Positions 18,071 through 27,858 of a DNA stretch of 61,330 nucleotides are shown here, one piece after another. The stretch is from Bacillota bacterium (GTDB lineage Bacteria > Bacillota > Clostridia > Lachnospirales > Lachnospiraceae), in contig JAEZWQ010000038.1 in the NCBI GenBank assembly GCA_023420085.1, positions 1 to 61,330 of the forward strand. Reading direction: 5' to 3'. Numbering within the stretch: position 1 is the stretch's first letter; the number at the start of each line of letters is the position of its first letter. Below the pieces are notes generated by a model. That model worked only from the letters and a program-made list of their open reading frames with translations, made no database searches and was not told where the DNA came from. Both the position numbers and the translations under genes were made by a program.

Positions 18071-18865
18071 TTATTCCCCAACTTCTATACATCTTCCTCT
18101 AATTCTTTTCATCGCAACATCAATATTTATTTCATTTATATCGATATCATCTCTATTATGCTTTAAAAAATTTCTAACTGTCATATGAGCAATCTCATGA
18201 TAATTATTTTCAGAACTTAAGTGTCCCAACACTATATCTTTTGTTTTATCACTTATTACTTTACTAAGTAGATAAGATGCATCATCATTCGACAAATGCC
18301 CATAGATACTTTGTATCCTCTTTTTCAATGAATAAGAATATGGCCCACACTCAAGCATTCTCACATCATGATTTGCCTCGAGCATTATACAATTAAGCCC
18401 TTTAAGATTATCAATTATATAATCATCAAACATACCTAAATCCGTAGCAATAGCTATATTAGTATTATTTGACTTAAATCTAAAACCTACAGGATCTACG
18501 GCATCATGGCTGATACTAAATGGGAGTATCTCTGTATTTCCAATACTAAAAGCCCTATCTCCCCTTATAATGTTAAAGTAATTTGTATCAACTTTCCCAA
18601 TCTTATTAGAATCTAAAATAGCCTTTAATGTATCTTCCGTCAAAAATACAGGAATATTATGTTTTCTCATCATGACACCTAACCCATTTATATGATCTAT
18701 GTGTTCATGCGTTATGAAGATAGCATCTAATTCTTTTATGTCAATTGGAATATTGCTAGAAATATATTTTTCACTAGCTCCACAATCAACCAAGATTTTA
18801 GCCCTTTCTCCCTCTATATATATAGAATTTCCGCTACTTCCACTTGTCAAACTACACAACTTCAT
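18071..18865 (-). CDS. walJ: WalJ/YycJ-like metallo-beta-lactamase-fold hydrolase
   Basis: The 264-residue MBL-fold protein starts MKLCSLTSGSSGNS and has the zinc motif ITHEHIDHINGLG (HxHxDH), with further His/Asp in SISHDAV, ATDLG and LGHLSSEN. YycJ/WalJ proteins are 5'-3' DNA exonuclease-like enzymes linked to cell-division coordination and mismatch repair. Its position directly after coaE and polA (14-base overlap with coaE) supports a DNA-metabolism role. Confidence 0.83.
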   Translation of the reverse strand: MKLCSLTSGSSGNSIYIEGERAKILVDCGASEKYISSNIPIDIKELDAIFITHEHIDHINGLGVMMRKHNIPVFLTEDTLKAILDSNKIGKVDTNYFNIIRGDRAFSIGNTEILPFSISHDAVDPVGFRFKSNNTNIAIATDLGMFDDYIIDNLKGLNCIMLEANHDVRMLECGPYSYSLKKRIQSIYGHLSNDDASYLLSKVISDKTKDIVLGHLSSENNYHEIAHMTVRNFLKHNRDDIDINEINIDVAMKRIRGRCIEVGE

Positions 18866-19448
18866 TTTTAATTCCTTTTATATATCTATCTAGCTTTATA
18901 TCAATAGGTTTATTGTCTGTATTCGTTATAACTAGCTTAGCAATATTTTTAGCTTTATCATCTATTTTTTGAGCCATAATTATTCTATCACAATCTTTCT
19001 TAGTCATATTTCTTTGTTGCATAAGTCTATTATATCTGTCTTCCATTGGTGCATCTATATAAATCAAATCTCCCAACTTATATATTCCAGAGGTTATCGG
19101 TATAGCAGTTTCTATAAATAAATATTTACTATTTTCAGCTTTAGCTAAGATATGCTTAATTACTTCCGGATGTATAATGGAGTTTATTCTTTGTCTAAAA
19201 TAATCATCTCCAAAAATTAAATTTCTTAGTTTTTGATAATTTATAGCATTATTTTCTACAATATCATTACCAAACTCTTTTTTTATTCGGTCTAATATTG
19301 TTTTTTGCTTCATTATTTCTTTTGCAAGATTATCACAATTTAATACATTTATATTATAATTTTCCTTTATGTAACTGCTTATAAAGGATTTTCCAGAACC
19401 AATTCCGCCACATATAATTATAATTTTACAATTATTATTTAAGCTCAT
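18852..19448 (-). CDS. coaE: dephospho-CoA kinase
   Basis: P-loop kinase of 198 residues with Walker A ICGGIGSGKSFIS, the dephospho-CoA-binding segment LIFGDDYFRQRINSIIHPEV and LFIETAIP as Walker B region. It catalyses the last step of coenzyme A synthesis. It overlaps both polA and walJ; the polA-coaE neighbourhood is common in Bacillota. Confidence 0.93.
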   Translation of the reverse strand: MSLNNNCKIIIICGGIGSGKSFISSYIKENYNINVLNCDNLAKEIMKQKTILDRIKKEFGNDIVENNAINYQKLRNLIFGDDYFRQRINSIIHPEVIKHILAKAENSKYLFIETAIPITSGIYKLGDLIYIDAPMEDRYNRLMQQRNMTKKDCDRIIMAQKIDDKAKNIAKLVITNTDNKPIDIKLDRYIKGIKNEVV

Positions 19449-22047
19449 ACATACTCTTTCCAGTGTCTACTTCAACATCTAGATCTACCAATAATTTTGC
19501 GGCGCTTTCCATTTCTTTTTTAAGTATTTTTGCAACCTTTTCAGCTATCTCATCTTTAGCTTCTATCAGTAACTCGTCATGTATCTGTAAAATTATATTT
19601 GCATCTAATTTATCATGTTTTAATCTATGATATACATTATTCATAGCTATCTTCATTATATCCGATGCACTTCCTTGAATTGTCGTATTCATTGCAATTC
19701 TTTCTGCGCCAGATCTAACCATAAAATTATTTGAATTTATTTCAGGTATATATCTTCTCCTATTATAAATGGTTGATACATAGCCTTGTTCCCTTGCAAG
19801 TTTAACCTGCTCTTTTAGATAATTCTGTATCTTTGAATAGTGATCAAAATAGCTTTGTATATACTCATCTGCTTCTTTTTTGCTTATTCCTAAGTCTTGG
19901 CTTAGACTAAAGCTTCCCATTCCATATATTAGTCCAAAGTTTATAGCCTTAGCACCTCTCCTTTGTGATGGTGTTACATTCTCTATATCTACACCAAAAA
20001 CACGTGATGCGGTAGAACTATGGATATCGGCCTTATTTTTAAAGTCATCAATCATCGAATCATCTTCTGATAGATGTGCTAGAATTCTTAATTCAATTTG
20101 TGAATAATCGGCATCTACAAATGTATATCCATCTTGTGGGATAAAAGCCTTTCTCAAATTTTTTCCAATATCAGTTTTTATTGGAAGATTTTGTAAATTA
20201 GGTTCTGTCGATGATAATCTTCCTGTTGCGGTTATTGTCTGCCTAAACTTTGTATGTATTCTTCCATCTTCGGCTATGCAATCAATCAATCCACTTATAT
20301 ATGTACTATTTAATTTTGATACCTGTCTATACTCAAGAATTTTTTCAATTATCTCATGTTCATTTCGTAGTTTTTCCAATACATCTACCGATGTAGACCA
20401 GCCAGTCTTATTCTTCTTCCCAAACGGTAACCTTAGCTTTTCAAAAAGTATAATCCCTAATTCTTTAGGCGAGTTGACTTTAAAGTCCTCTCCAGCTAAT
20501 TCCTTTATTTCCTTTTCTAAATCATCAACCCTCTGACTAAGCTCTAAGCCATATTGCTCTAAAATCTTTTTATCAACTCTAATTCCTTTTTCACTCATTT
20601 CATGAAGAACAAATGCAAGAGGCATTTCTATTTCATAAAATAATTGAAATAAGTCATATTCTAATATAATTTTATTCAACTTATCATGAGCCTTTGCAGC
20701 AAAAAATGCACCGTACTTTAATATATCTTCATTCTTTAGTATTTCAATATCTGCTTTTTTTAGTTTTTTTCCAGCACCATCTTTAGCATCTATATACTCA
20801 TTTATATCTATATTATAATTAGTATACTTGCTAAGTAACTCTTGACTTTCAAGTCTTTGAGTTGAATCTATTACATAAGCTGCTAATTTAGCATCAAAAA
20901 AATCTCTACCATCTCTTTTAAATGGTATCTTATTAAGAAATTGCTTTATATCATATGTTAATAGCCTCTGTGCTCCTTCATTGATATCACTTAATGACGC
21001 ATCTATATTATCATTAGTTATATATATAACATCTTCGTCTGGAAATGCTACATAAAGATTTTTCTCACCTATAGTAAACGCTACTTCATAAGGCATATCT
21101 TTTTTTGCAACAACTTTTTTTAATTCTTCAAAGCTAACATTTTTTTCTAAAATTGTTTCAGAATTAGTTTTATTTATTCCTAATTTATTTACAATTTTTG
21201 TAAGACCATACTCAGATAATATATCATATAGTTTTTCTCTATGTAGATTTGGATCAAAATTATTTTTATTATATTCTAGTTCACTTATTTTGGTATCAAT
21301 AGTGGCTAATTTGTAGCTCAAATATGCACTATCTTTATCTTCCAAAAGGTTTTTAATTATGGCAGGTCTTACCTTTCCTTCCATATCATCTATATTTAGA
21401 AAAATATTATCTAACTCACCATATGAATCAATTAGCTGTATTGCCGTTTTCTCTCCAATCCCCCTAACACCAGGTATATTATCTGATGAATCTCCAACTA
21501 AAGCTTTAAATGTTGTCACTAGCTCTGGATATACACCAAAACCATTTTTCACAGATTCAGCATCATATAATTCATTGGTAACTTTCTTACTTGGTGATGA
21601 ATAAATTTGATAACAATTATCATTAACCAATGCAAATAGATCCCTATCTCCGGATAATATAAAAACCTTATTCCCGATATTTGACTCTTTTTGGGATATA
21701 CTTCCAATCACATCATCAGCTTCATAACCTGGTTTTTCAATTACGGTCACACCCATTAGAGGTAAAATTGATTTTAGACTATCCAATTGCTCATGTATAG
21801 TATCATCCATTTTTTGTCTTGTACCCTTATATTTGTCATATATATCATGTCTAAAGCTTTTTCCTCTCGGATCAAATGCTGCTATTACGATATCAATATT
21901 ATATTCATCAATATACTTCAAAATAGAAGTTAAATATCCATGAATAATCTTTGTGTCCTGCCCATTAGGTCCTGTCATTGTTGTTTTAACAGCATAATAT
22001 ATTCTATTTGCAAGTGAATAACTATCAATAATTAGTATTTTTTCCAT
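19435..22047 (-). CDS. polA: DNA polymerase I
   Basis: The 870-residue protein has a 5' nuclease domain (1-290; IAAFDPRGKSFRHD, PGYEADDVIGS, GDRDLFALV, VGDSSDNIPGVRGIGEKTA). A central 3'-5' exonuclease-fold region (about 310-470) lacks the usual D..E catalytic motifs, as in Bacillus and Taq enzymes. The polymerase domain has DADYSQIELRILAHL, RRGAKAINFGLIYGMG and LQIHDELL. It fills gaps in repair and Okazaki fragments without proofreading. It heads the polA-coaE-walJ operon. Confidence 0.96.
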   Translation of the reverse strand: MEKILIIDSYSLANRIYYAVKTTMTGPNGQDTKIIHGYLTSILKYIDEYNIDIVIAAFDPRGKSFRHDIYDKYKGTRQKMDDTIHEQLDSLKSILPLMGVTVIEKPGYEADDVIGSISQKESNIGNKVFILSGDRDLFALVNDNCYQIYSSPSKKVTNELYDAESVKNGFGVYPELVTTFKALVGDSSDNIPGVRGIGEKTAIQLIDSYGELDNIFLNIDDMEGKVRPAIIKNLLEDKDSAYLSYKLATIDTKISELEYNKNNFDPNLHREKLYDILSEYGLTKIVNKLGINKTNSETILEKNVSFEELKKVVAKKDMPYEVAFTIGEKNLYVAFPDEDVIYITNDNIDASLSDINEGAQRLLTYDIKQFLNKIPFKRDGRDFFDAKLAAYVIDSTQRLESQELLSKYTNYNIDINEYIDAKDGAGKKLKKADIEILKNEDILKYGAFFAAKAHDKLNKIILEYDLFQLFYEIEMPLAFVLHEMSEKGIRVDKKILEQYGLELSQRVDDLEKEIKELAGEDFKVNSPKELGIILFEKLRLPFGKKNKTGWSTSVDVLEKLRNEHEIIEKILEYRQVSKLNSTYISGLIDCIAEDGRIHTKFRQTITATGRLSSTEPNLQNLPIKTDIGKNLRKAFIPQDGYTFVDADYSQIELRILAHLSEDDSMIDDFKNKADIHSSTASRVFGVDIENVTPSQRRGAKAINFGLIYGMGSFSLSQDLGISKKEADEYIQSYFDHYSKIQNYLKEQVKLAREQGYVSTIYNRRRYIPEINSNNFMVRSGAERIAMNTTIQGSASDIMKIAMNNVYHRLKHDKLDANIILQIHDELLIEAKDEIAEKVAKILKKEMESAAKLLVDLDVEVDTGKSMYELK

Positions 22048-22143
22048 ATCGTCTCCTTGAACAATACTTTTATAGAAATTTTGTCCTTCATGTACCCTAA
22101 TTTAATATTTTTTATAGCTATCATAGGTTATATAAATTGATAT
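22048..22143. other. intergenic region upstream of polA
   Basis: This short AT-rich gap separates polA from the zinc-finger membrane-protein gene. GGAGAC precedes the polA ATG. No clear terminator is visible, so read-through from the femX unit into polA is possible. Confidence 0.4.
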
Positions 22144-22482
22144 CTAAACAATAATGCTAATCATAAAAGACAATAGCAAAAGTGCTGTAGCTCCTATAAT
22201 AAAATATTTCATATTCCTTTCAATCATATCAATAAAATATAATCTTCTAATAATTTCATTAAATCTACATTCTATTTCTTCTTCAGCATATTCATCAATA
22301 TTGTAAATATCTTCATCTAATAAAAATGCATCTACTAGAATCACTAGTTTTAACTCGCTCATACAATCATCACATTCGCTACAATGCTTTGCAAATTGAT
22401 AAGCCTCTTCTACACTTAATTCATACTTGATAAATTCATTAATTCTTGATTTAACTTGATAACAATTAAACTTTTTTGCCAT
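22144..22482 (-). CDS. small membrane protein with zf-HC2-like zinc motif (orphan anti-sigma-like)
   Basis: The 112-residue protein has an N-terminal region with Cys7 and a KHCSECDDC motif (about residues 32-41) that resembles the His-Cys zinc-binding site of zf-HC2 anti-sigma factors. A helical acidic middle follows, and one C-terminal membrane segment (about 92-111, FIIGATALLLLSFMISIIV) would place the N-terminus in the cytoplasm. No sigma-factor gene is adjacent. It starts 1 base after the femX stop. Family membership is tentative. Confidence 0.55.
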   Translation of the reverse strand: MAKKFNCYQVKSRINEFIKYELSVEEAYQFAKHCSECDDCMSELKLVILVDAFLLDEDIYNIDEYAEEEIECRFNEIIRRLYFIDMIERNMKYFIIGATALLLLSFMISIIV

Positions 22483-22483
22483 T

Positions 22484-23746
22484 TTATCTATTACCAGCTC
22501 TTTTTTTATTCTTATATTTTATCAATGATTGACGCAGTTTAATCGCACTATTTAATATACTATTTATAATTTTTGAAATAGGTATCTCAAATTCTCCGAT
22601 ATATTCAACAGGATTTTTTACAAAACTCTTTTTGAACTCGTAAAGCCCATAATATTTATCATCACAATCAGTACTTCCACTTACTCCACCTAGATCATAT
22701 TTTATAGCACCTTTAGCCTTAGCAGCCTCGATATTATTTTTTATTAGGCATGGTACAGGCATATATTCACGATAATCATTAGTACTACCCGCATATAAAT
22801 AGTAAGCATATTTATTGCAATAAATCTCAACACTTGTTGATATCGGTATTTTAACTTTTCCTTTTTCAATACTCTGCATAAATATTTTTATATTCTCTTC
22901 TTTATTCTTTATAGCATTTTCTTTAGATGCAATTATTTCATTTTTGTTATTTAGATCATTTTCATCAGTTGTTAGCTCTTTAGATTTTTTAATGTTTGAT
23001 ATTTCTTTATTTATAAGTTCTATTGTCTTTTTTGAATGCTCAATAGCTTTTTCTACATCAAGATATGCTATAAATATATTTGAAAATTCACCCATACATC
23101 TGTATATTTTTTTGAAGTAGTCTAGACTTCTTATTGTTATGCCATTTCTAATAGCAGATTCTTTCATTACTAGATAGAAATCTTCCCACTTTTCTTCAGT
23201 TATACTTTCAACAGATATTGGTAAATCGTCAATCTTCTTAAACTTTGCCTTCATTCCCTTAGAAAAACTTTTAATTATTTCATCCATACAACCACTTATA
23301 TCAAATATCATATTATACCTAGGCTGTATTTCTCTCATATCTGTAAAAAAGCCAGTATGGGTGTATTGTAATTCATCAAATAACTTTAGTATGTCTTCAC
23401 TGCCATTTCTTTCAATTCTTGGATCAAAAGTAACTCTTACACATTTTTCTGATTTTGCTAATTTTTCAATCAAAGAAAATATTTTTTTTACCTCATCTTT
23501 ATTGCTATAATCAATAACTGGCCCTCTTGGAATATATGCTATTTTATACCCTAACGGTAATTTTCTATATAATATCTGACAAGCCCCAATAGTATCTTCG
23601 TCATTCTTAAAAAAGTACTGTTTTGGTGTCCATAAATCATCTTTTACATCTCCCCAATTTGACAATTGAAGAACATCTCCATATTCATGGTTTAGTATAA
23701 ATTCATTATATATATTTTTATCGTCTGCTTTTATAATTTCAATCAT
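22484..23746 (-). CDS. FemABX-type peptidoglycan bridge aminoacyltransferase
   Basis: The 420 residues show two GNAT-like lobes. The N-lobe has GACQILYRKLPLGYKIAYIPRGPVIDY (quoted here only to locate it, about 55-80). A helical hairpin arm (about 225-300) of Lys/Glu-rich coiled coil follows, then a C-lobe with YAGSTNDYREYMP and KYDLGGVSG. Fem enzymes use aminoacyl-tRNA to add amino acids to the lysine or diamino acid of lipid II, building the interpeptide bridge. The enzyme acts at the cytoplasmic membrane face. The residue added cannot be told from sequence. Confidence 0.88.
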   Translation of the reverse strand: MIEIIKADDKNIYNEFILNHEYGDVLQLSNWGDVKDDLWTPKQYFFKNDEDTIGACQILYRKLPLGYKIAYIPRGPVIDYSNKDEVKKIFSLIEKLAKSEKCVRVTFDPRIERNGSEDILKLFDELQYTHTGFFTDMREIQPRYNMIFDISGCMDEIIKSFSKGMKAKFKKIDDLPISVESITEEKWEDFYLVMKESAIRNGITIRSLDYFKKIYRCMGEFSNIFIAYLDVEKAIEHSKKTIELINKEISNIKKSKELTTDENDLNNKNEIIASKENAIKNKEENIKIFMQSIEKGKVKIPISTSVEIYCNKYAYYLYAGSTNDYREYMPVPCLIKNNIEAAKAKGAIKYDLGGVSGSTDCDDKYYGLYEFKKSFVKNPVEYIGEFEIPISKIINSILNSAIKLRQSLIKYKNKKRAGNR

Positions 23747-23870
23747 ATTTCACCCATCCTTTATATAATATAATATCATATATAGGTTGAATATTGTAAA
23801 TTTGTTATAAAAATAAACAACTACAATGCAGCTATGATGATTTTATTTAGCTCTTATTAACGCAAATTAA

Positions 23871-23903
23871 TAAAGCAGCTAAAAATAATTATTTAGCCAC
23901 TTT
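23871..23903 (-). terminator. terminator of the PTS/peptidase/lyase operon
   Basis: TAAAGCAGCTAAA (23871-23883) pairs, with two mismatches, with TTTAGCCACTTTA (23891-23903). Read on the minus strand it lies 35 bases after the patB stop and is followed by a T/A-rich tail. It may also act in the opposite direction. Confidence 0.5.
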
Positions 23904-23937
23904 AATTTATATAGTTTATATTAACTTATTAACCTAT

Positions 23938-25119
23938 TTACTCAAGTTTCTTTATAAAGCACTCCATTTTTTTTAGCATTTTTTCAACATTCTCACGTTG
24001 AGTACCCAAATTAATTCGTATGAATTTTTCCCCATTATCAACAAAATGTTTACCATCCTCTACTAATAATCCATAATCACGAGCTAAAATTTTTGTAACT
24101 TCACTTGAATCTATTCCTAACTTTTCTATATTTAGCCATACCAAAAATGACGACTCCATTTTCATCATACTTAACCTTTTATTTTTACTAATCCATTTTT
24201 CTAGAATTATATAATTATCTCTAATATAATTTCTAACCTCTTCTATCCAATATCTACATTCATTATATGCCGTAATCAATGCTATTACTCCAAATACATT
24301 TGGAGATGTAACAGAATTTTGTTTAAGCTTGTTCTTAAAATTTTCTCTAATATAATCATTTTTTATTATTGCATAAGAAGTCTTAAGCCCTCCTAAATTA
24401 AAAGCTTTATTAGGGGATGTTAGTAAAATCACGTTTTTTATTAGATCTTTATCAAGTGTTAAAATAGATTTAAATTCACCTTCAAAAACATACTCAGCAT
24501 GAACTTCATCAACTACAAGTATAATATTATTGTCATTGCATATTTGGGCTACTTTTTTTAATTCATCATAACTCCATATTCTTCCTGACGGATTGTGAGG
24601 AGAACATAAAAACATTAGTTTTGGTCTGTATTTATTTATTTGATTATCTAACAAATCATAATTAATATAATATCTATTTTTTATTATATCCAGTTTATTA
24701 TATATGACATTTACACCTTGTTTTTTTGCACTAGAATCAAAAGGTTCATAAACAGGTGTATTTATAATAATGCTGTCCCCCTCATCACAAAAAGCTTGGA
24801 CAACATAATGAAGGGTTGATACTGTTCCATAAGTTAAAATTATTTCCTCCTTATTAACATATACATTATGCATATCCCTTTGCCAGTCAATAACAGCATT
24901 ATAAAATTCTTCATAACAATATGTATATCCAAACACTCCTCTATCAATAGCTTGAATAAATTTTTCTCTGATCTCTTTAGGCACAATAAAATCCATATCA
25001 GCTATCCACATCGGTATATAATTTTTATCGACTTTACCAAAATTCTGCTGTATTATTTCATAATCCCATTTTCTACATTTTTCTTTAATTCTATCTGGTT
25101 TTAAATCAAAATTTATCAT
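23938..25119 (-). CDS. patB: MalY/PatB-family PLP enzyme (C-S beta-lyase or aminotransferase)
   Basis: The 393-residue fold-type I PLP protein has the Lys-binding segment TSPNKAFNLGGLKTSY, CSPHNPSGRIW and the metal-free cofactor pocket VVDEVHAEYVF. The MalY/PatB N-terminus (KWDYEIIQ...PMWIADMDF) separates it from ordinary aspartate aminotransferases. PatB-type enzymes cleave cystathionine and other cysteine S-conjugates to thiol, pyruvate and ammonia. It is the last gene of the PTS-peptidase island and follows the M24 peptidase by 18 bases, which suggests a role in processing an imported conjugate. Confidence 0.85.
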   Translation of the reverse strand: MINFDLKPDRIKEKCRKWDYEIIQQNFGKVDKNYIPMWIADMDFIVPKEIREKFIQAIDRGVFGYTYCYEEFYNAVIDWQRDMHNVYVNKEEIILTYGTVSTLHYVVQAFCDEGDSIIINTPVYEPFDSSAKKQGVNVIYNKLDIIKNRYYINYDLLDNQINKYRPKLMFLCSPHNPSGRIWSYDELKKVAQICNDNNIILVVDEVHAEYVFEGEFKSILTLDKDLIKNVILLTSPNKAFNLGGLKTSYAIIKNDYIRENFKNKLKQNSVTSPNVFGVIALITAYNECRYWIEEVRNYIRDNYIILEKWISKNKRLSMMKMESSFLVWLNIEKLGIDSSEVTKILARDYGLLVEDGKHFVDNGEKFIRINLGTQRENVEKMLKKMECFIKKLE

Positions 25120-25137
25120 ATAAATTCCTCTACAGTA

Positions 25138-26190
25138 TTATATTATAAGTAAATCTTTTCCCGTTTTACTTAAGCAAATAGCTCCTTCTAATGTTACTAA
25201 AATATCATCTTCTATTCTAACTCCACCCAAATTAGGTATATAAATACCTGGTTCTATAGTTATAATCATATTTTCTTCTATAGTATCTTCTGATAAGGAT
25301 GAAATATCGGGATATTCATGAACCTTTATACCTAAACCATGACCTAAATTGTGGTTAAAATATTTCTCATAACCTGCATCTGTAATTATTTTTCTCGCAA
25401 TACTATCTATTTCTTTAATAGAAATTCCATGCTTTATTTTTTTTATAGTTTCTTCATTAGCACGTCTAACAATATCATATATTGAACTTAATTTCCTATC
25501 ACTTTCACCGATACATAATGTTCTTGTTATGTCAGAGTTATAATACTTGTACCTAACTCCAAAATCAATAGTCACAAAATCTCCTCTGTTAATAACTTTA
25601 TTAGTTGCCTTTGCATGAGGCATTGCTCCTCTTTTACCAGATGCAACAATAATATCAAAAGCTTCTTTACAATCATCATGACTTCTTATGTAGTTAATCA
25701 TCATATTTTCTACGCTTTTTTCAGTCATCCCCTCTTTTATATTTTCAATTATATAATTTAACGTTTCATCTGCTACTTCACAAGCTTTTTTTATATGTTC
25801 AATCTCATATCCTTTTTTTATCTTTCTTAGCTCACATAAATTTATAGATTTTATTTTATAATTTAGTTGTTTTTTTAGGCTCATATATTCATCAAATGAT
25901 ATATAGTTTCCTTCTACTCCAATACTTCTTACTTTATCATTTTTACATATTTTTTTAATACTATTAATAAAGCTTTGATAACTATTAATTAGGATTAATT
26001 CAAAGTCTAATTCTTTATTTATAATCTCTTGATAATATCTGGAATCAACTAGTATATATTTAAAATGTTTTGTAATAAATATATATCCTGACGAACTATA
26101 AAAATCAGCCAAATAATATTTATTTTCAGGACTATTAATTAAAATAGCATCAACTTCCTCTTTTTTTAAAAAATCTCTTATACTATACAT
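25138..26190 (-). CDS. M24-family Xaa-Pro peptidase
   Basis: The 350-residue pita-bread metallopeptidase has an N-terminal creatinase-like domain (1-120) and a catalytic domain whose five metal ligands are visible: two Asp in TIDFGVRYKYYNSDITRT, His in NHNLGHGLGIKVHEYP, Glu in TIEPGIYI and Glu in VRIEDDILV. It removes N-terminal residues before proline or splits Xaa-Pro dipeptides. It is the fourth gene after the PTS A, B and C genes, an association also seen in the E. coli fry-ypdF region. Confidence 0.9.
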   Translation of the reverse strand: MYSIRDFLKKEEVDAILINSPENKYYLADFYSSSGYIFITKHFKYILVDSRYYQEIINKELDFELILINSYQSFINSIKKICKNDKVRSIGVEGNYISFDEYMSLKKQLNYKIKSINLCELRKIKKGYEIEHIKKACEVADETLNYIIENIKEGMTEKSVENMMINYIRSHDDCKEAFDIIVASGKRGAMPHAKATNKVINRGDFVTIDFGVRYKYYNSDITRTLCIGESDRKLSSIYDIVRRANEETIKKIKHGISIKEIDSIARKIITDAGYEKYFNHNLGHGLGIKVHEYPDISSLSEDTIEENMIITIEPGIYIPNLGGVRIEDDILVTLEGAICLSKTGKDLLII

Positions 26191-26211
26191 TTACACCTCC
26201 TTTACTATACA

Positions 26212-26242
26212 AAAGAGAACCAATAATTAATCAGTTCTCTTT
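26212..26242 (-). terminator. hairpin between PTS EIIC and the M24 peptidase
   Basis: AAAGAGAAC (26212-26220) pairs perfectly with GTTCTCTTT (26234-26242). On the minus strand it follows the EIIC stop within 10 bases and ends in TTTT, then the peptidase ribosome site. It probably lowers expression of the downstream genes relative to the PTS genes, or stabilises the PTS mRNA end. Confidence 0.6.
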
Positions 26243-26251
26243 CATATCATG

Positions 26252-27499
26252 CTATTCATTAATAATCAATTTTCCCCTTTTTATTAGATTATTTCTATAT
26301 ATAACATTAGTTATCGCAATAAAGACTGCGCCAGTTAAAATTCCTATAATATAAGAAGGCAAGTTTTCAACTAGCGGCCAGGCCCATACGGCTGATTCTG
26401 GAAACCATTGGACTCCTCCTAATAAAACTCCTACAACACCTCCAATTATTCCACCTAAAATATTTATTGGTATAACAAATCCTGGTCTTTCTAAGGCAAA
26501 AGGAATTGCTCCTTCTGAAATTCCCATAAATGCTAAGAAAATTGATGTTTTCCCAGCCTGATAAAACTGTCTATCATAAACCCTTCTTCCTACTAATTTT
26601 TTATCTATTATTGTAGTTAGTCCAAGTCCAATTGATGGTATTACTATCGCTAGGCACCTTGCTGTAAGTGGTAAAACTTTATCAGTTGATAGTCCTAAGG
26701 CTACAAAACCTGCTGCTTTATTTATTGGACCTCCCAAATCAAAAGCTGTTGCTGCAGCTAATGCTATTGCATATCCTATTTCTCCTGCATTTCCCGCAGA
26801 AATAAGGAATGCTTTCATCCCTTCATTTAGCCATCCACCTAAAGGCGTTATTATAAACATCATTAAAACCATTGTTGATATTGCAGCAATTAATGGTATT
26901 AAAAACGTAGTTTTAAATGCCAACCAATTTTTAGGTACCTTTATAACTTTATTTAACCATTTTACAAAATATCCTATTACAAAAGCAATTATTATGGCGC
27001 CTAAAAAACCTGATGCTACTGGAGTAGCTTCTACCCATTTCCCATCAATAATCTGTGGTATGGATATTGGCTTAACAGCAATATACCCTCCAATAAATCC
27101 TGTAATTAAAGCTGTTTTTCCTCCTATAGAATTGGCACAAAAAGCTGCAAATAGAGGAATTGCGAATCCAAATAGGGTAAATCCAAAATTACTCATTAAT
27201 ATTGATAACTTTAGTAACATTAAATTAATCCCTGAATATGCTCCTGAGTTTATTGCATCTATTGTGTCTGTGCCTGCTGGTACCCCAACTATAGCATTAG
27301 GTATTATAGTTGATATGGCTCCAATAAGTCCACCCATTATTAATACAGGAATCATATGAGATATTCCTGTCATAAGATGCCTATTTATTTCTTTCCAAAT
27401 ACTAGTTTTTGATTTATCATTATTCCCTTTTATTTCTTCAATATTGCTTCCATTACTAGTATTACCTGTACCAGTAATAATTTTCTTCTTTATAGCCAC
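26252..27499 (-). CDS. PTS fructose-type EIIC permease
   Basis: The 415-residue membrane protein of the Fru family has a Ser/Asn/Lys-rich N-terminal extension, then MTGISHMIPVLIMGGL, the FruA-type entry to the permease domain, about nine membrane segments, and the conserved loop GISEGAIPFALERP. It imports and phosphorylates a sugar using the separate EIIB and EIIA partners upstream. The start is GTG at 27499 with AGGAGGTTATATT before it. The transported sugar cannot be deduced; Fru-family permeases include mannosylglycerate and other non-fructose transporters. Confidence 0.9.
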   Translation of the reverse strand: MAIKKKIITGTGNTSNGSNIEEIKGNNDKSKTSIWKEINRHLMTGISHMIPVLIMGGLIGAISTIIPNAIVGVPAGTDTIDAINSGAYSGINLMLLKLSILMSNFGFTLFGFAIPLFAAFCANSIGGKTALITGFIGGYIAVKPISIPQIIDGKWVEATPVASGFLGAIIIAFVIGYFVKWLNKVIKVPKNWLAFKTTFLIPLIAAISTMVLMMFIITPLGGWLNEGMKAFLISAGNAGEIGYAIALAAATAFDLGGPINKAAGFVALGLSTDKVLPLTARCLAIVIPSIGLGLTTIIDKKLVGRRVYDRQFYQAGKTSIFLAFMGISEGAIPFALERPGFVIPINILGGIIGGVVGVLLGGVQWFPESAVWAWPLVENLPSYIIGILTGAVFIAITNVIYRNNLIKRGKLIINE

Positions 27500-27527
27500 A
27501 ATATAACCTCCTTAATTAAGATATACA

Positions 27528-27842
27528 TCAAATCCCCAAATCCTCTTCTATTTCCTTAATTATTCCATCTGCATTTTTTATAGCTTCTTGTAACTCTACT
27601 TCATACACCTCTATACCTTCAAACCTTTCCATATCCTCTGGTGTGATAGCAATTGCATGTATAATTATTGTTGCCTCTTCTATATCCTTTCTACTCAATC
27701 TATTCTGAATCCCATCTGCACCTTGTGTCTCCACTTTAACTTCATATCCTGCTCTTTTCCCCGCTTCTTCTATCGCTTCAGCAGCCATAAATGTATGCGC
27801 TAATCCCATTGGACATGCACATAGTGCAACTAATTTTTTCAT
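27528..27842 (-). CDS. PTS fructose-type EIIB
   Basis: The 104-residue soluble protein has the phosphocysteine motif ACPMGLAHTFMAAEAI (active Cys10), followed by KVETQGADGIQNRLS, typical of the fructose EIIB fold. It accepts the phosphoryl group from EIIA and passes it to the sugar at EIIC. It is a free-standing subunit, lying between EIIA (16-base gap) and EIIC (28-base gap). Confidence 0.93.
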   Translation of the reverse strand: MKKLVALCACPMGLAHTFMAAEAIEEAGKRAGYEVKVETQGADGIQNRLSRKDIEEATIIIHAIAITPEDMERFEGIEVYEVELQEAIKNADGIIKEIEEDLGI

Positions 27843-27858
27843 ATTACCTCCTTGAATT

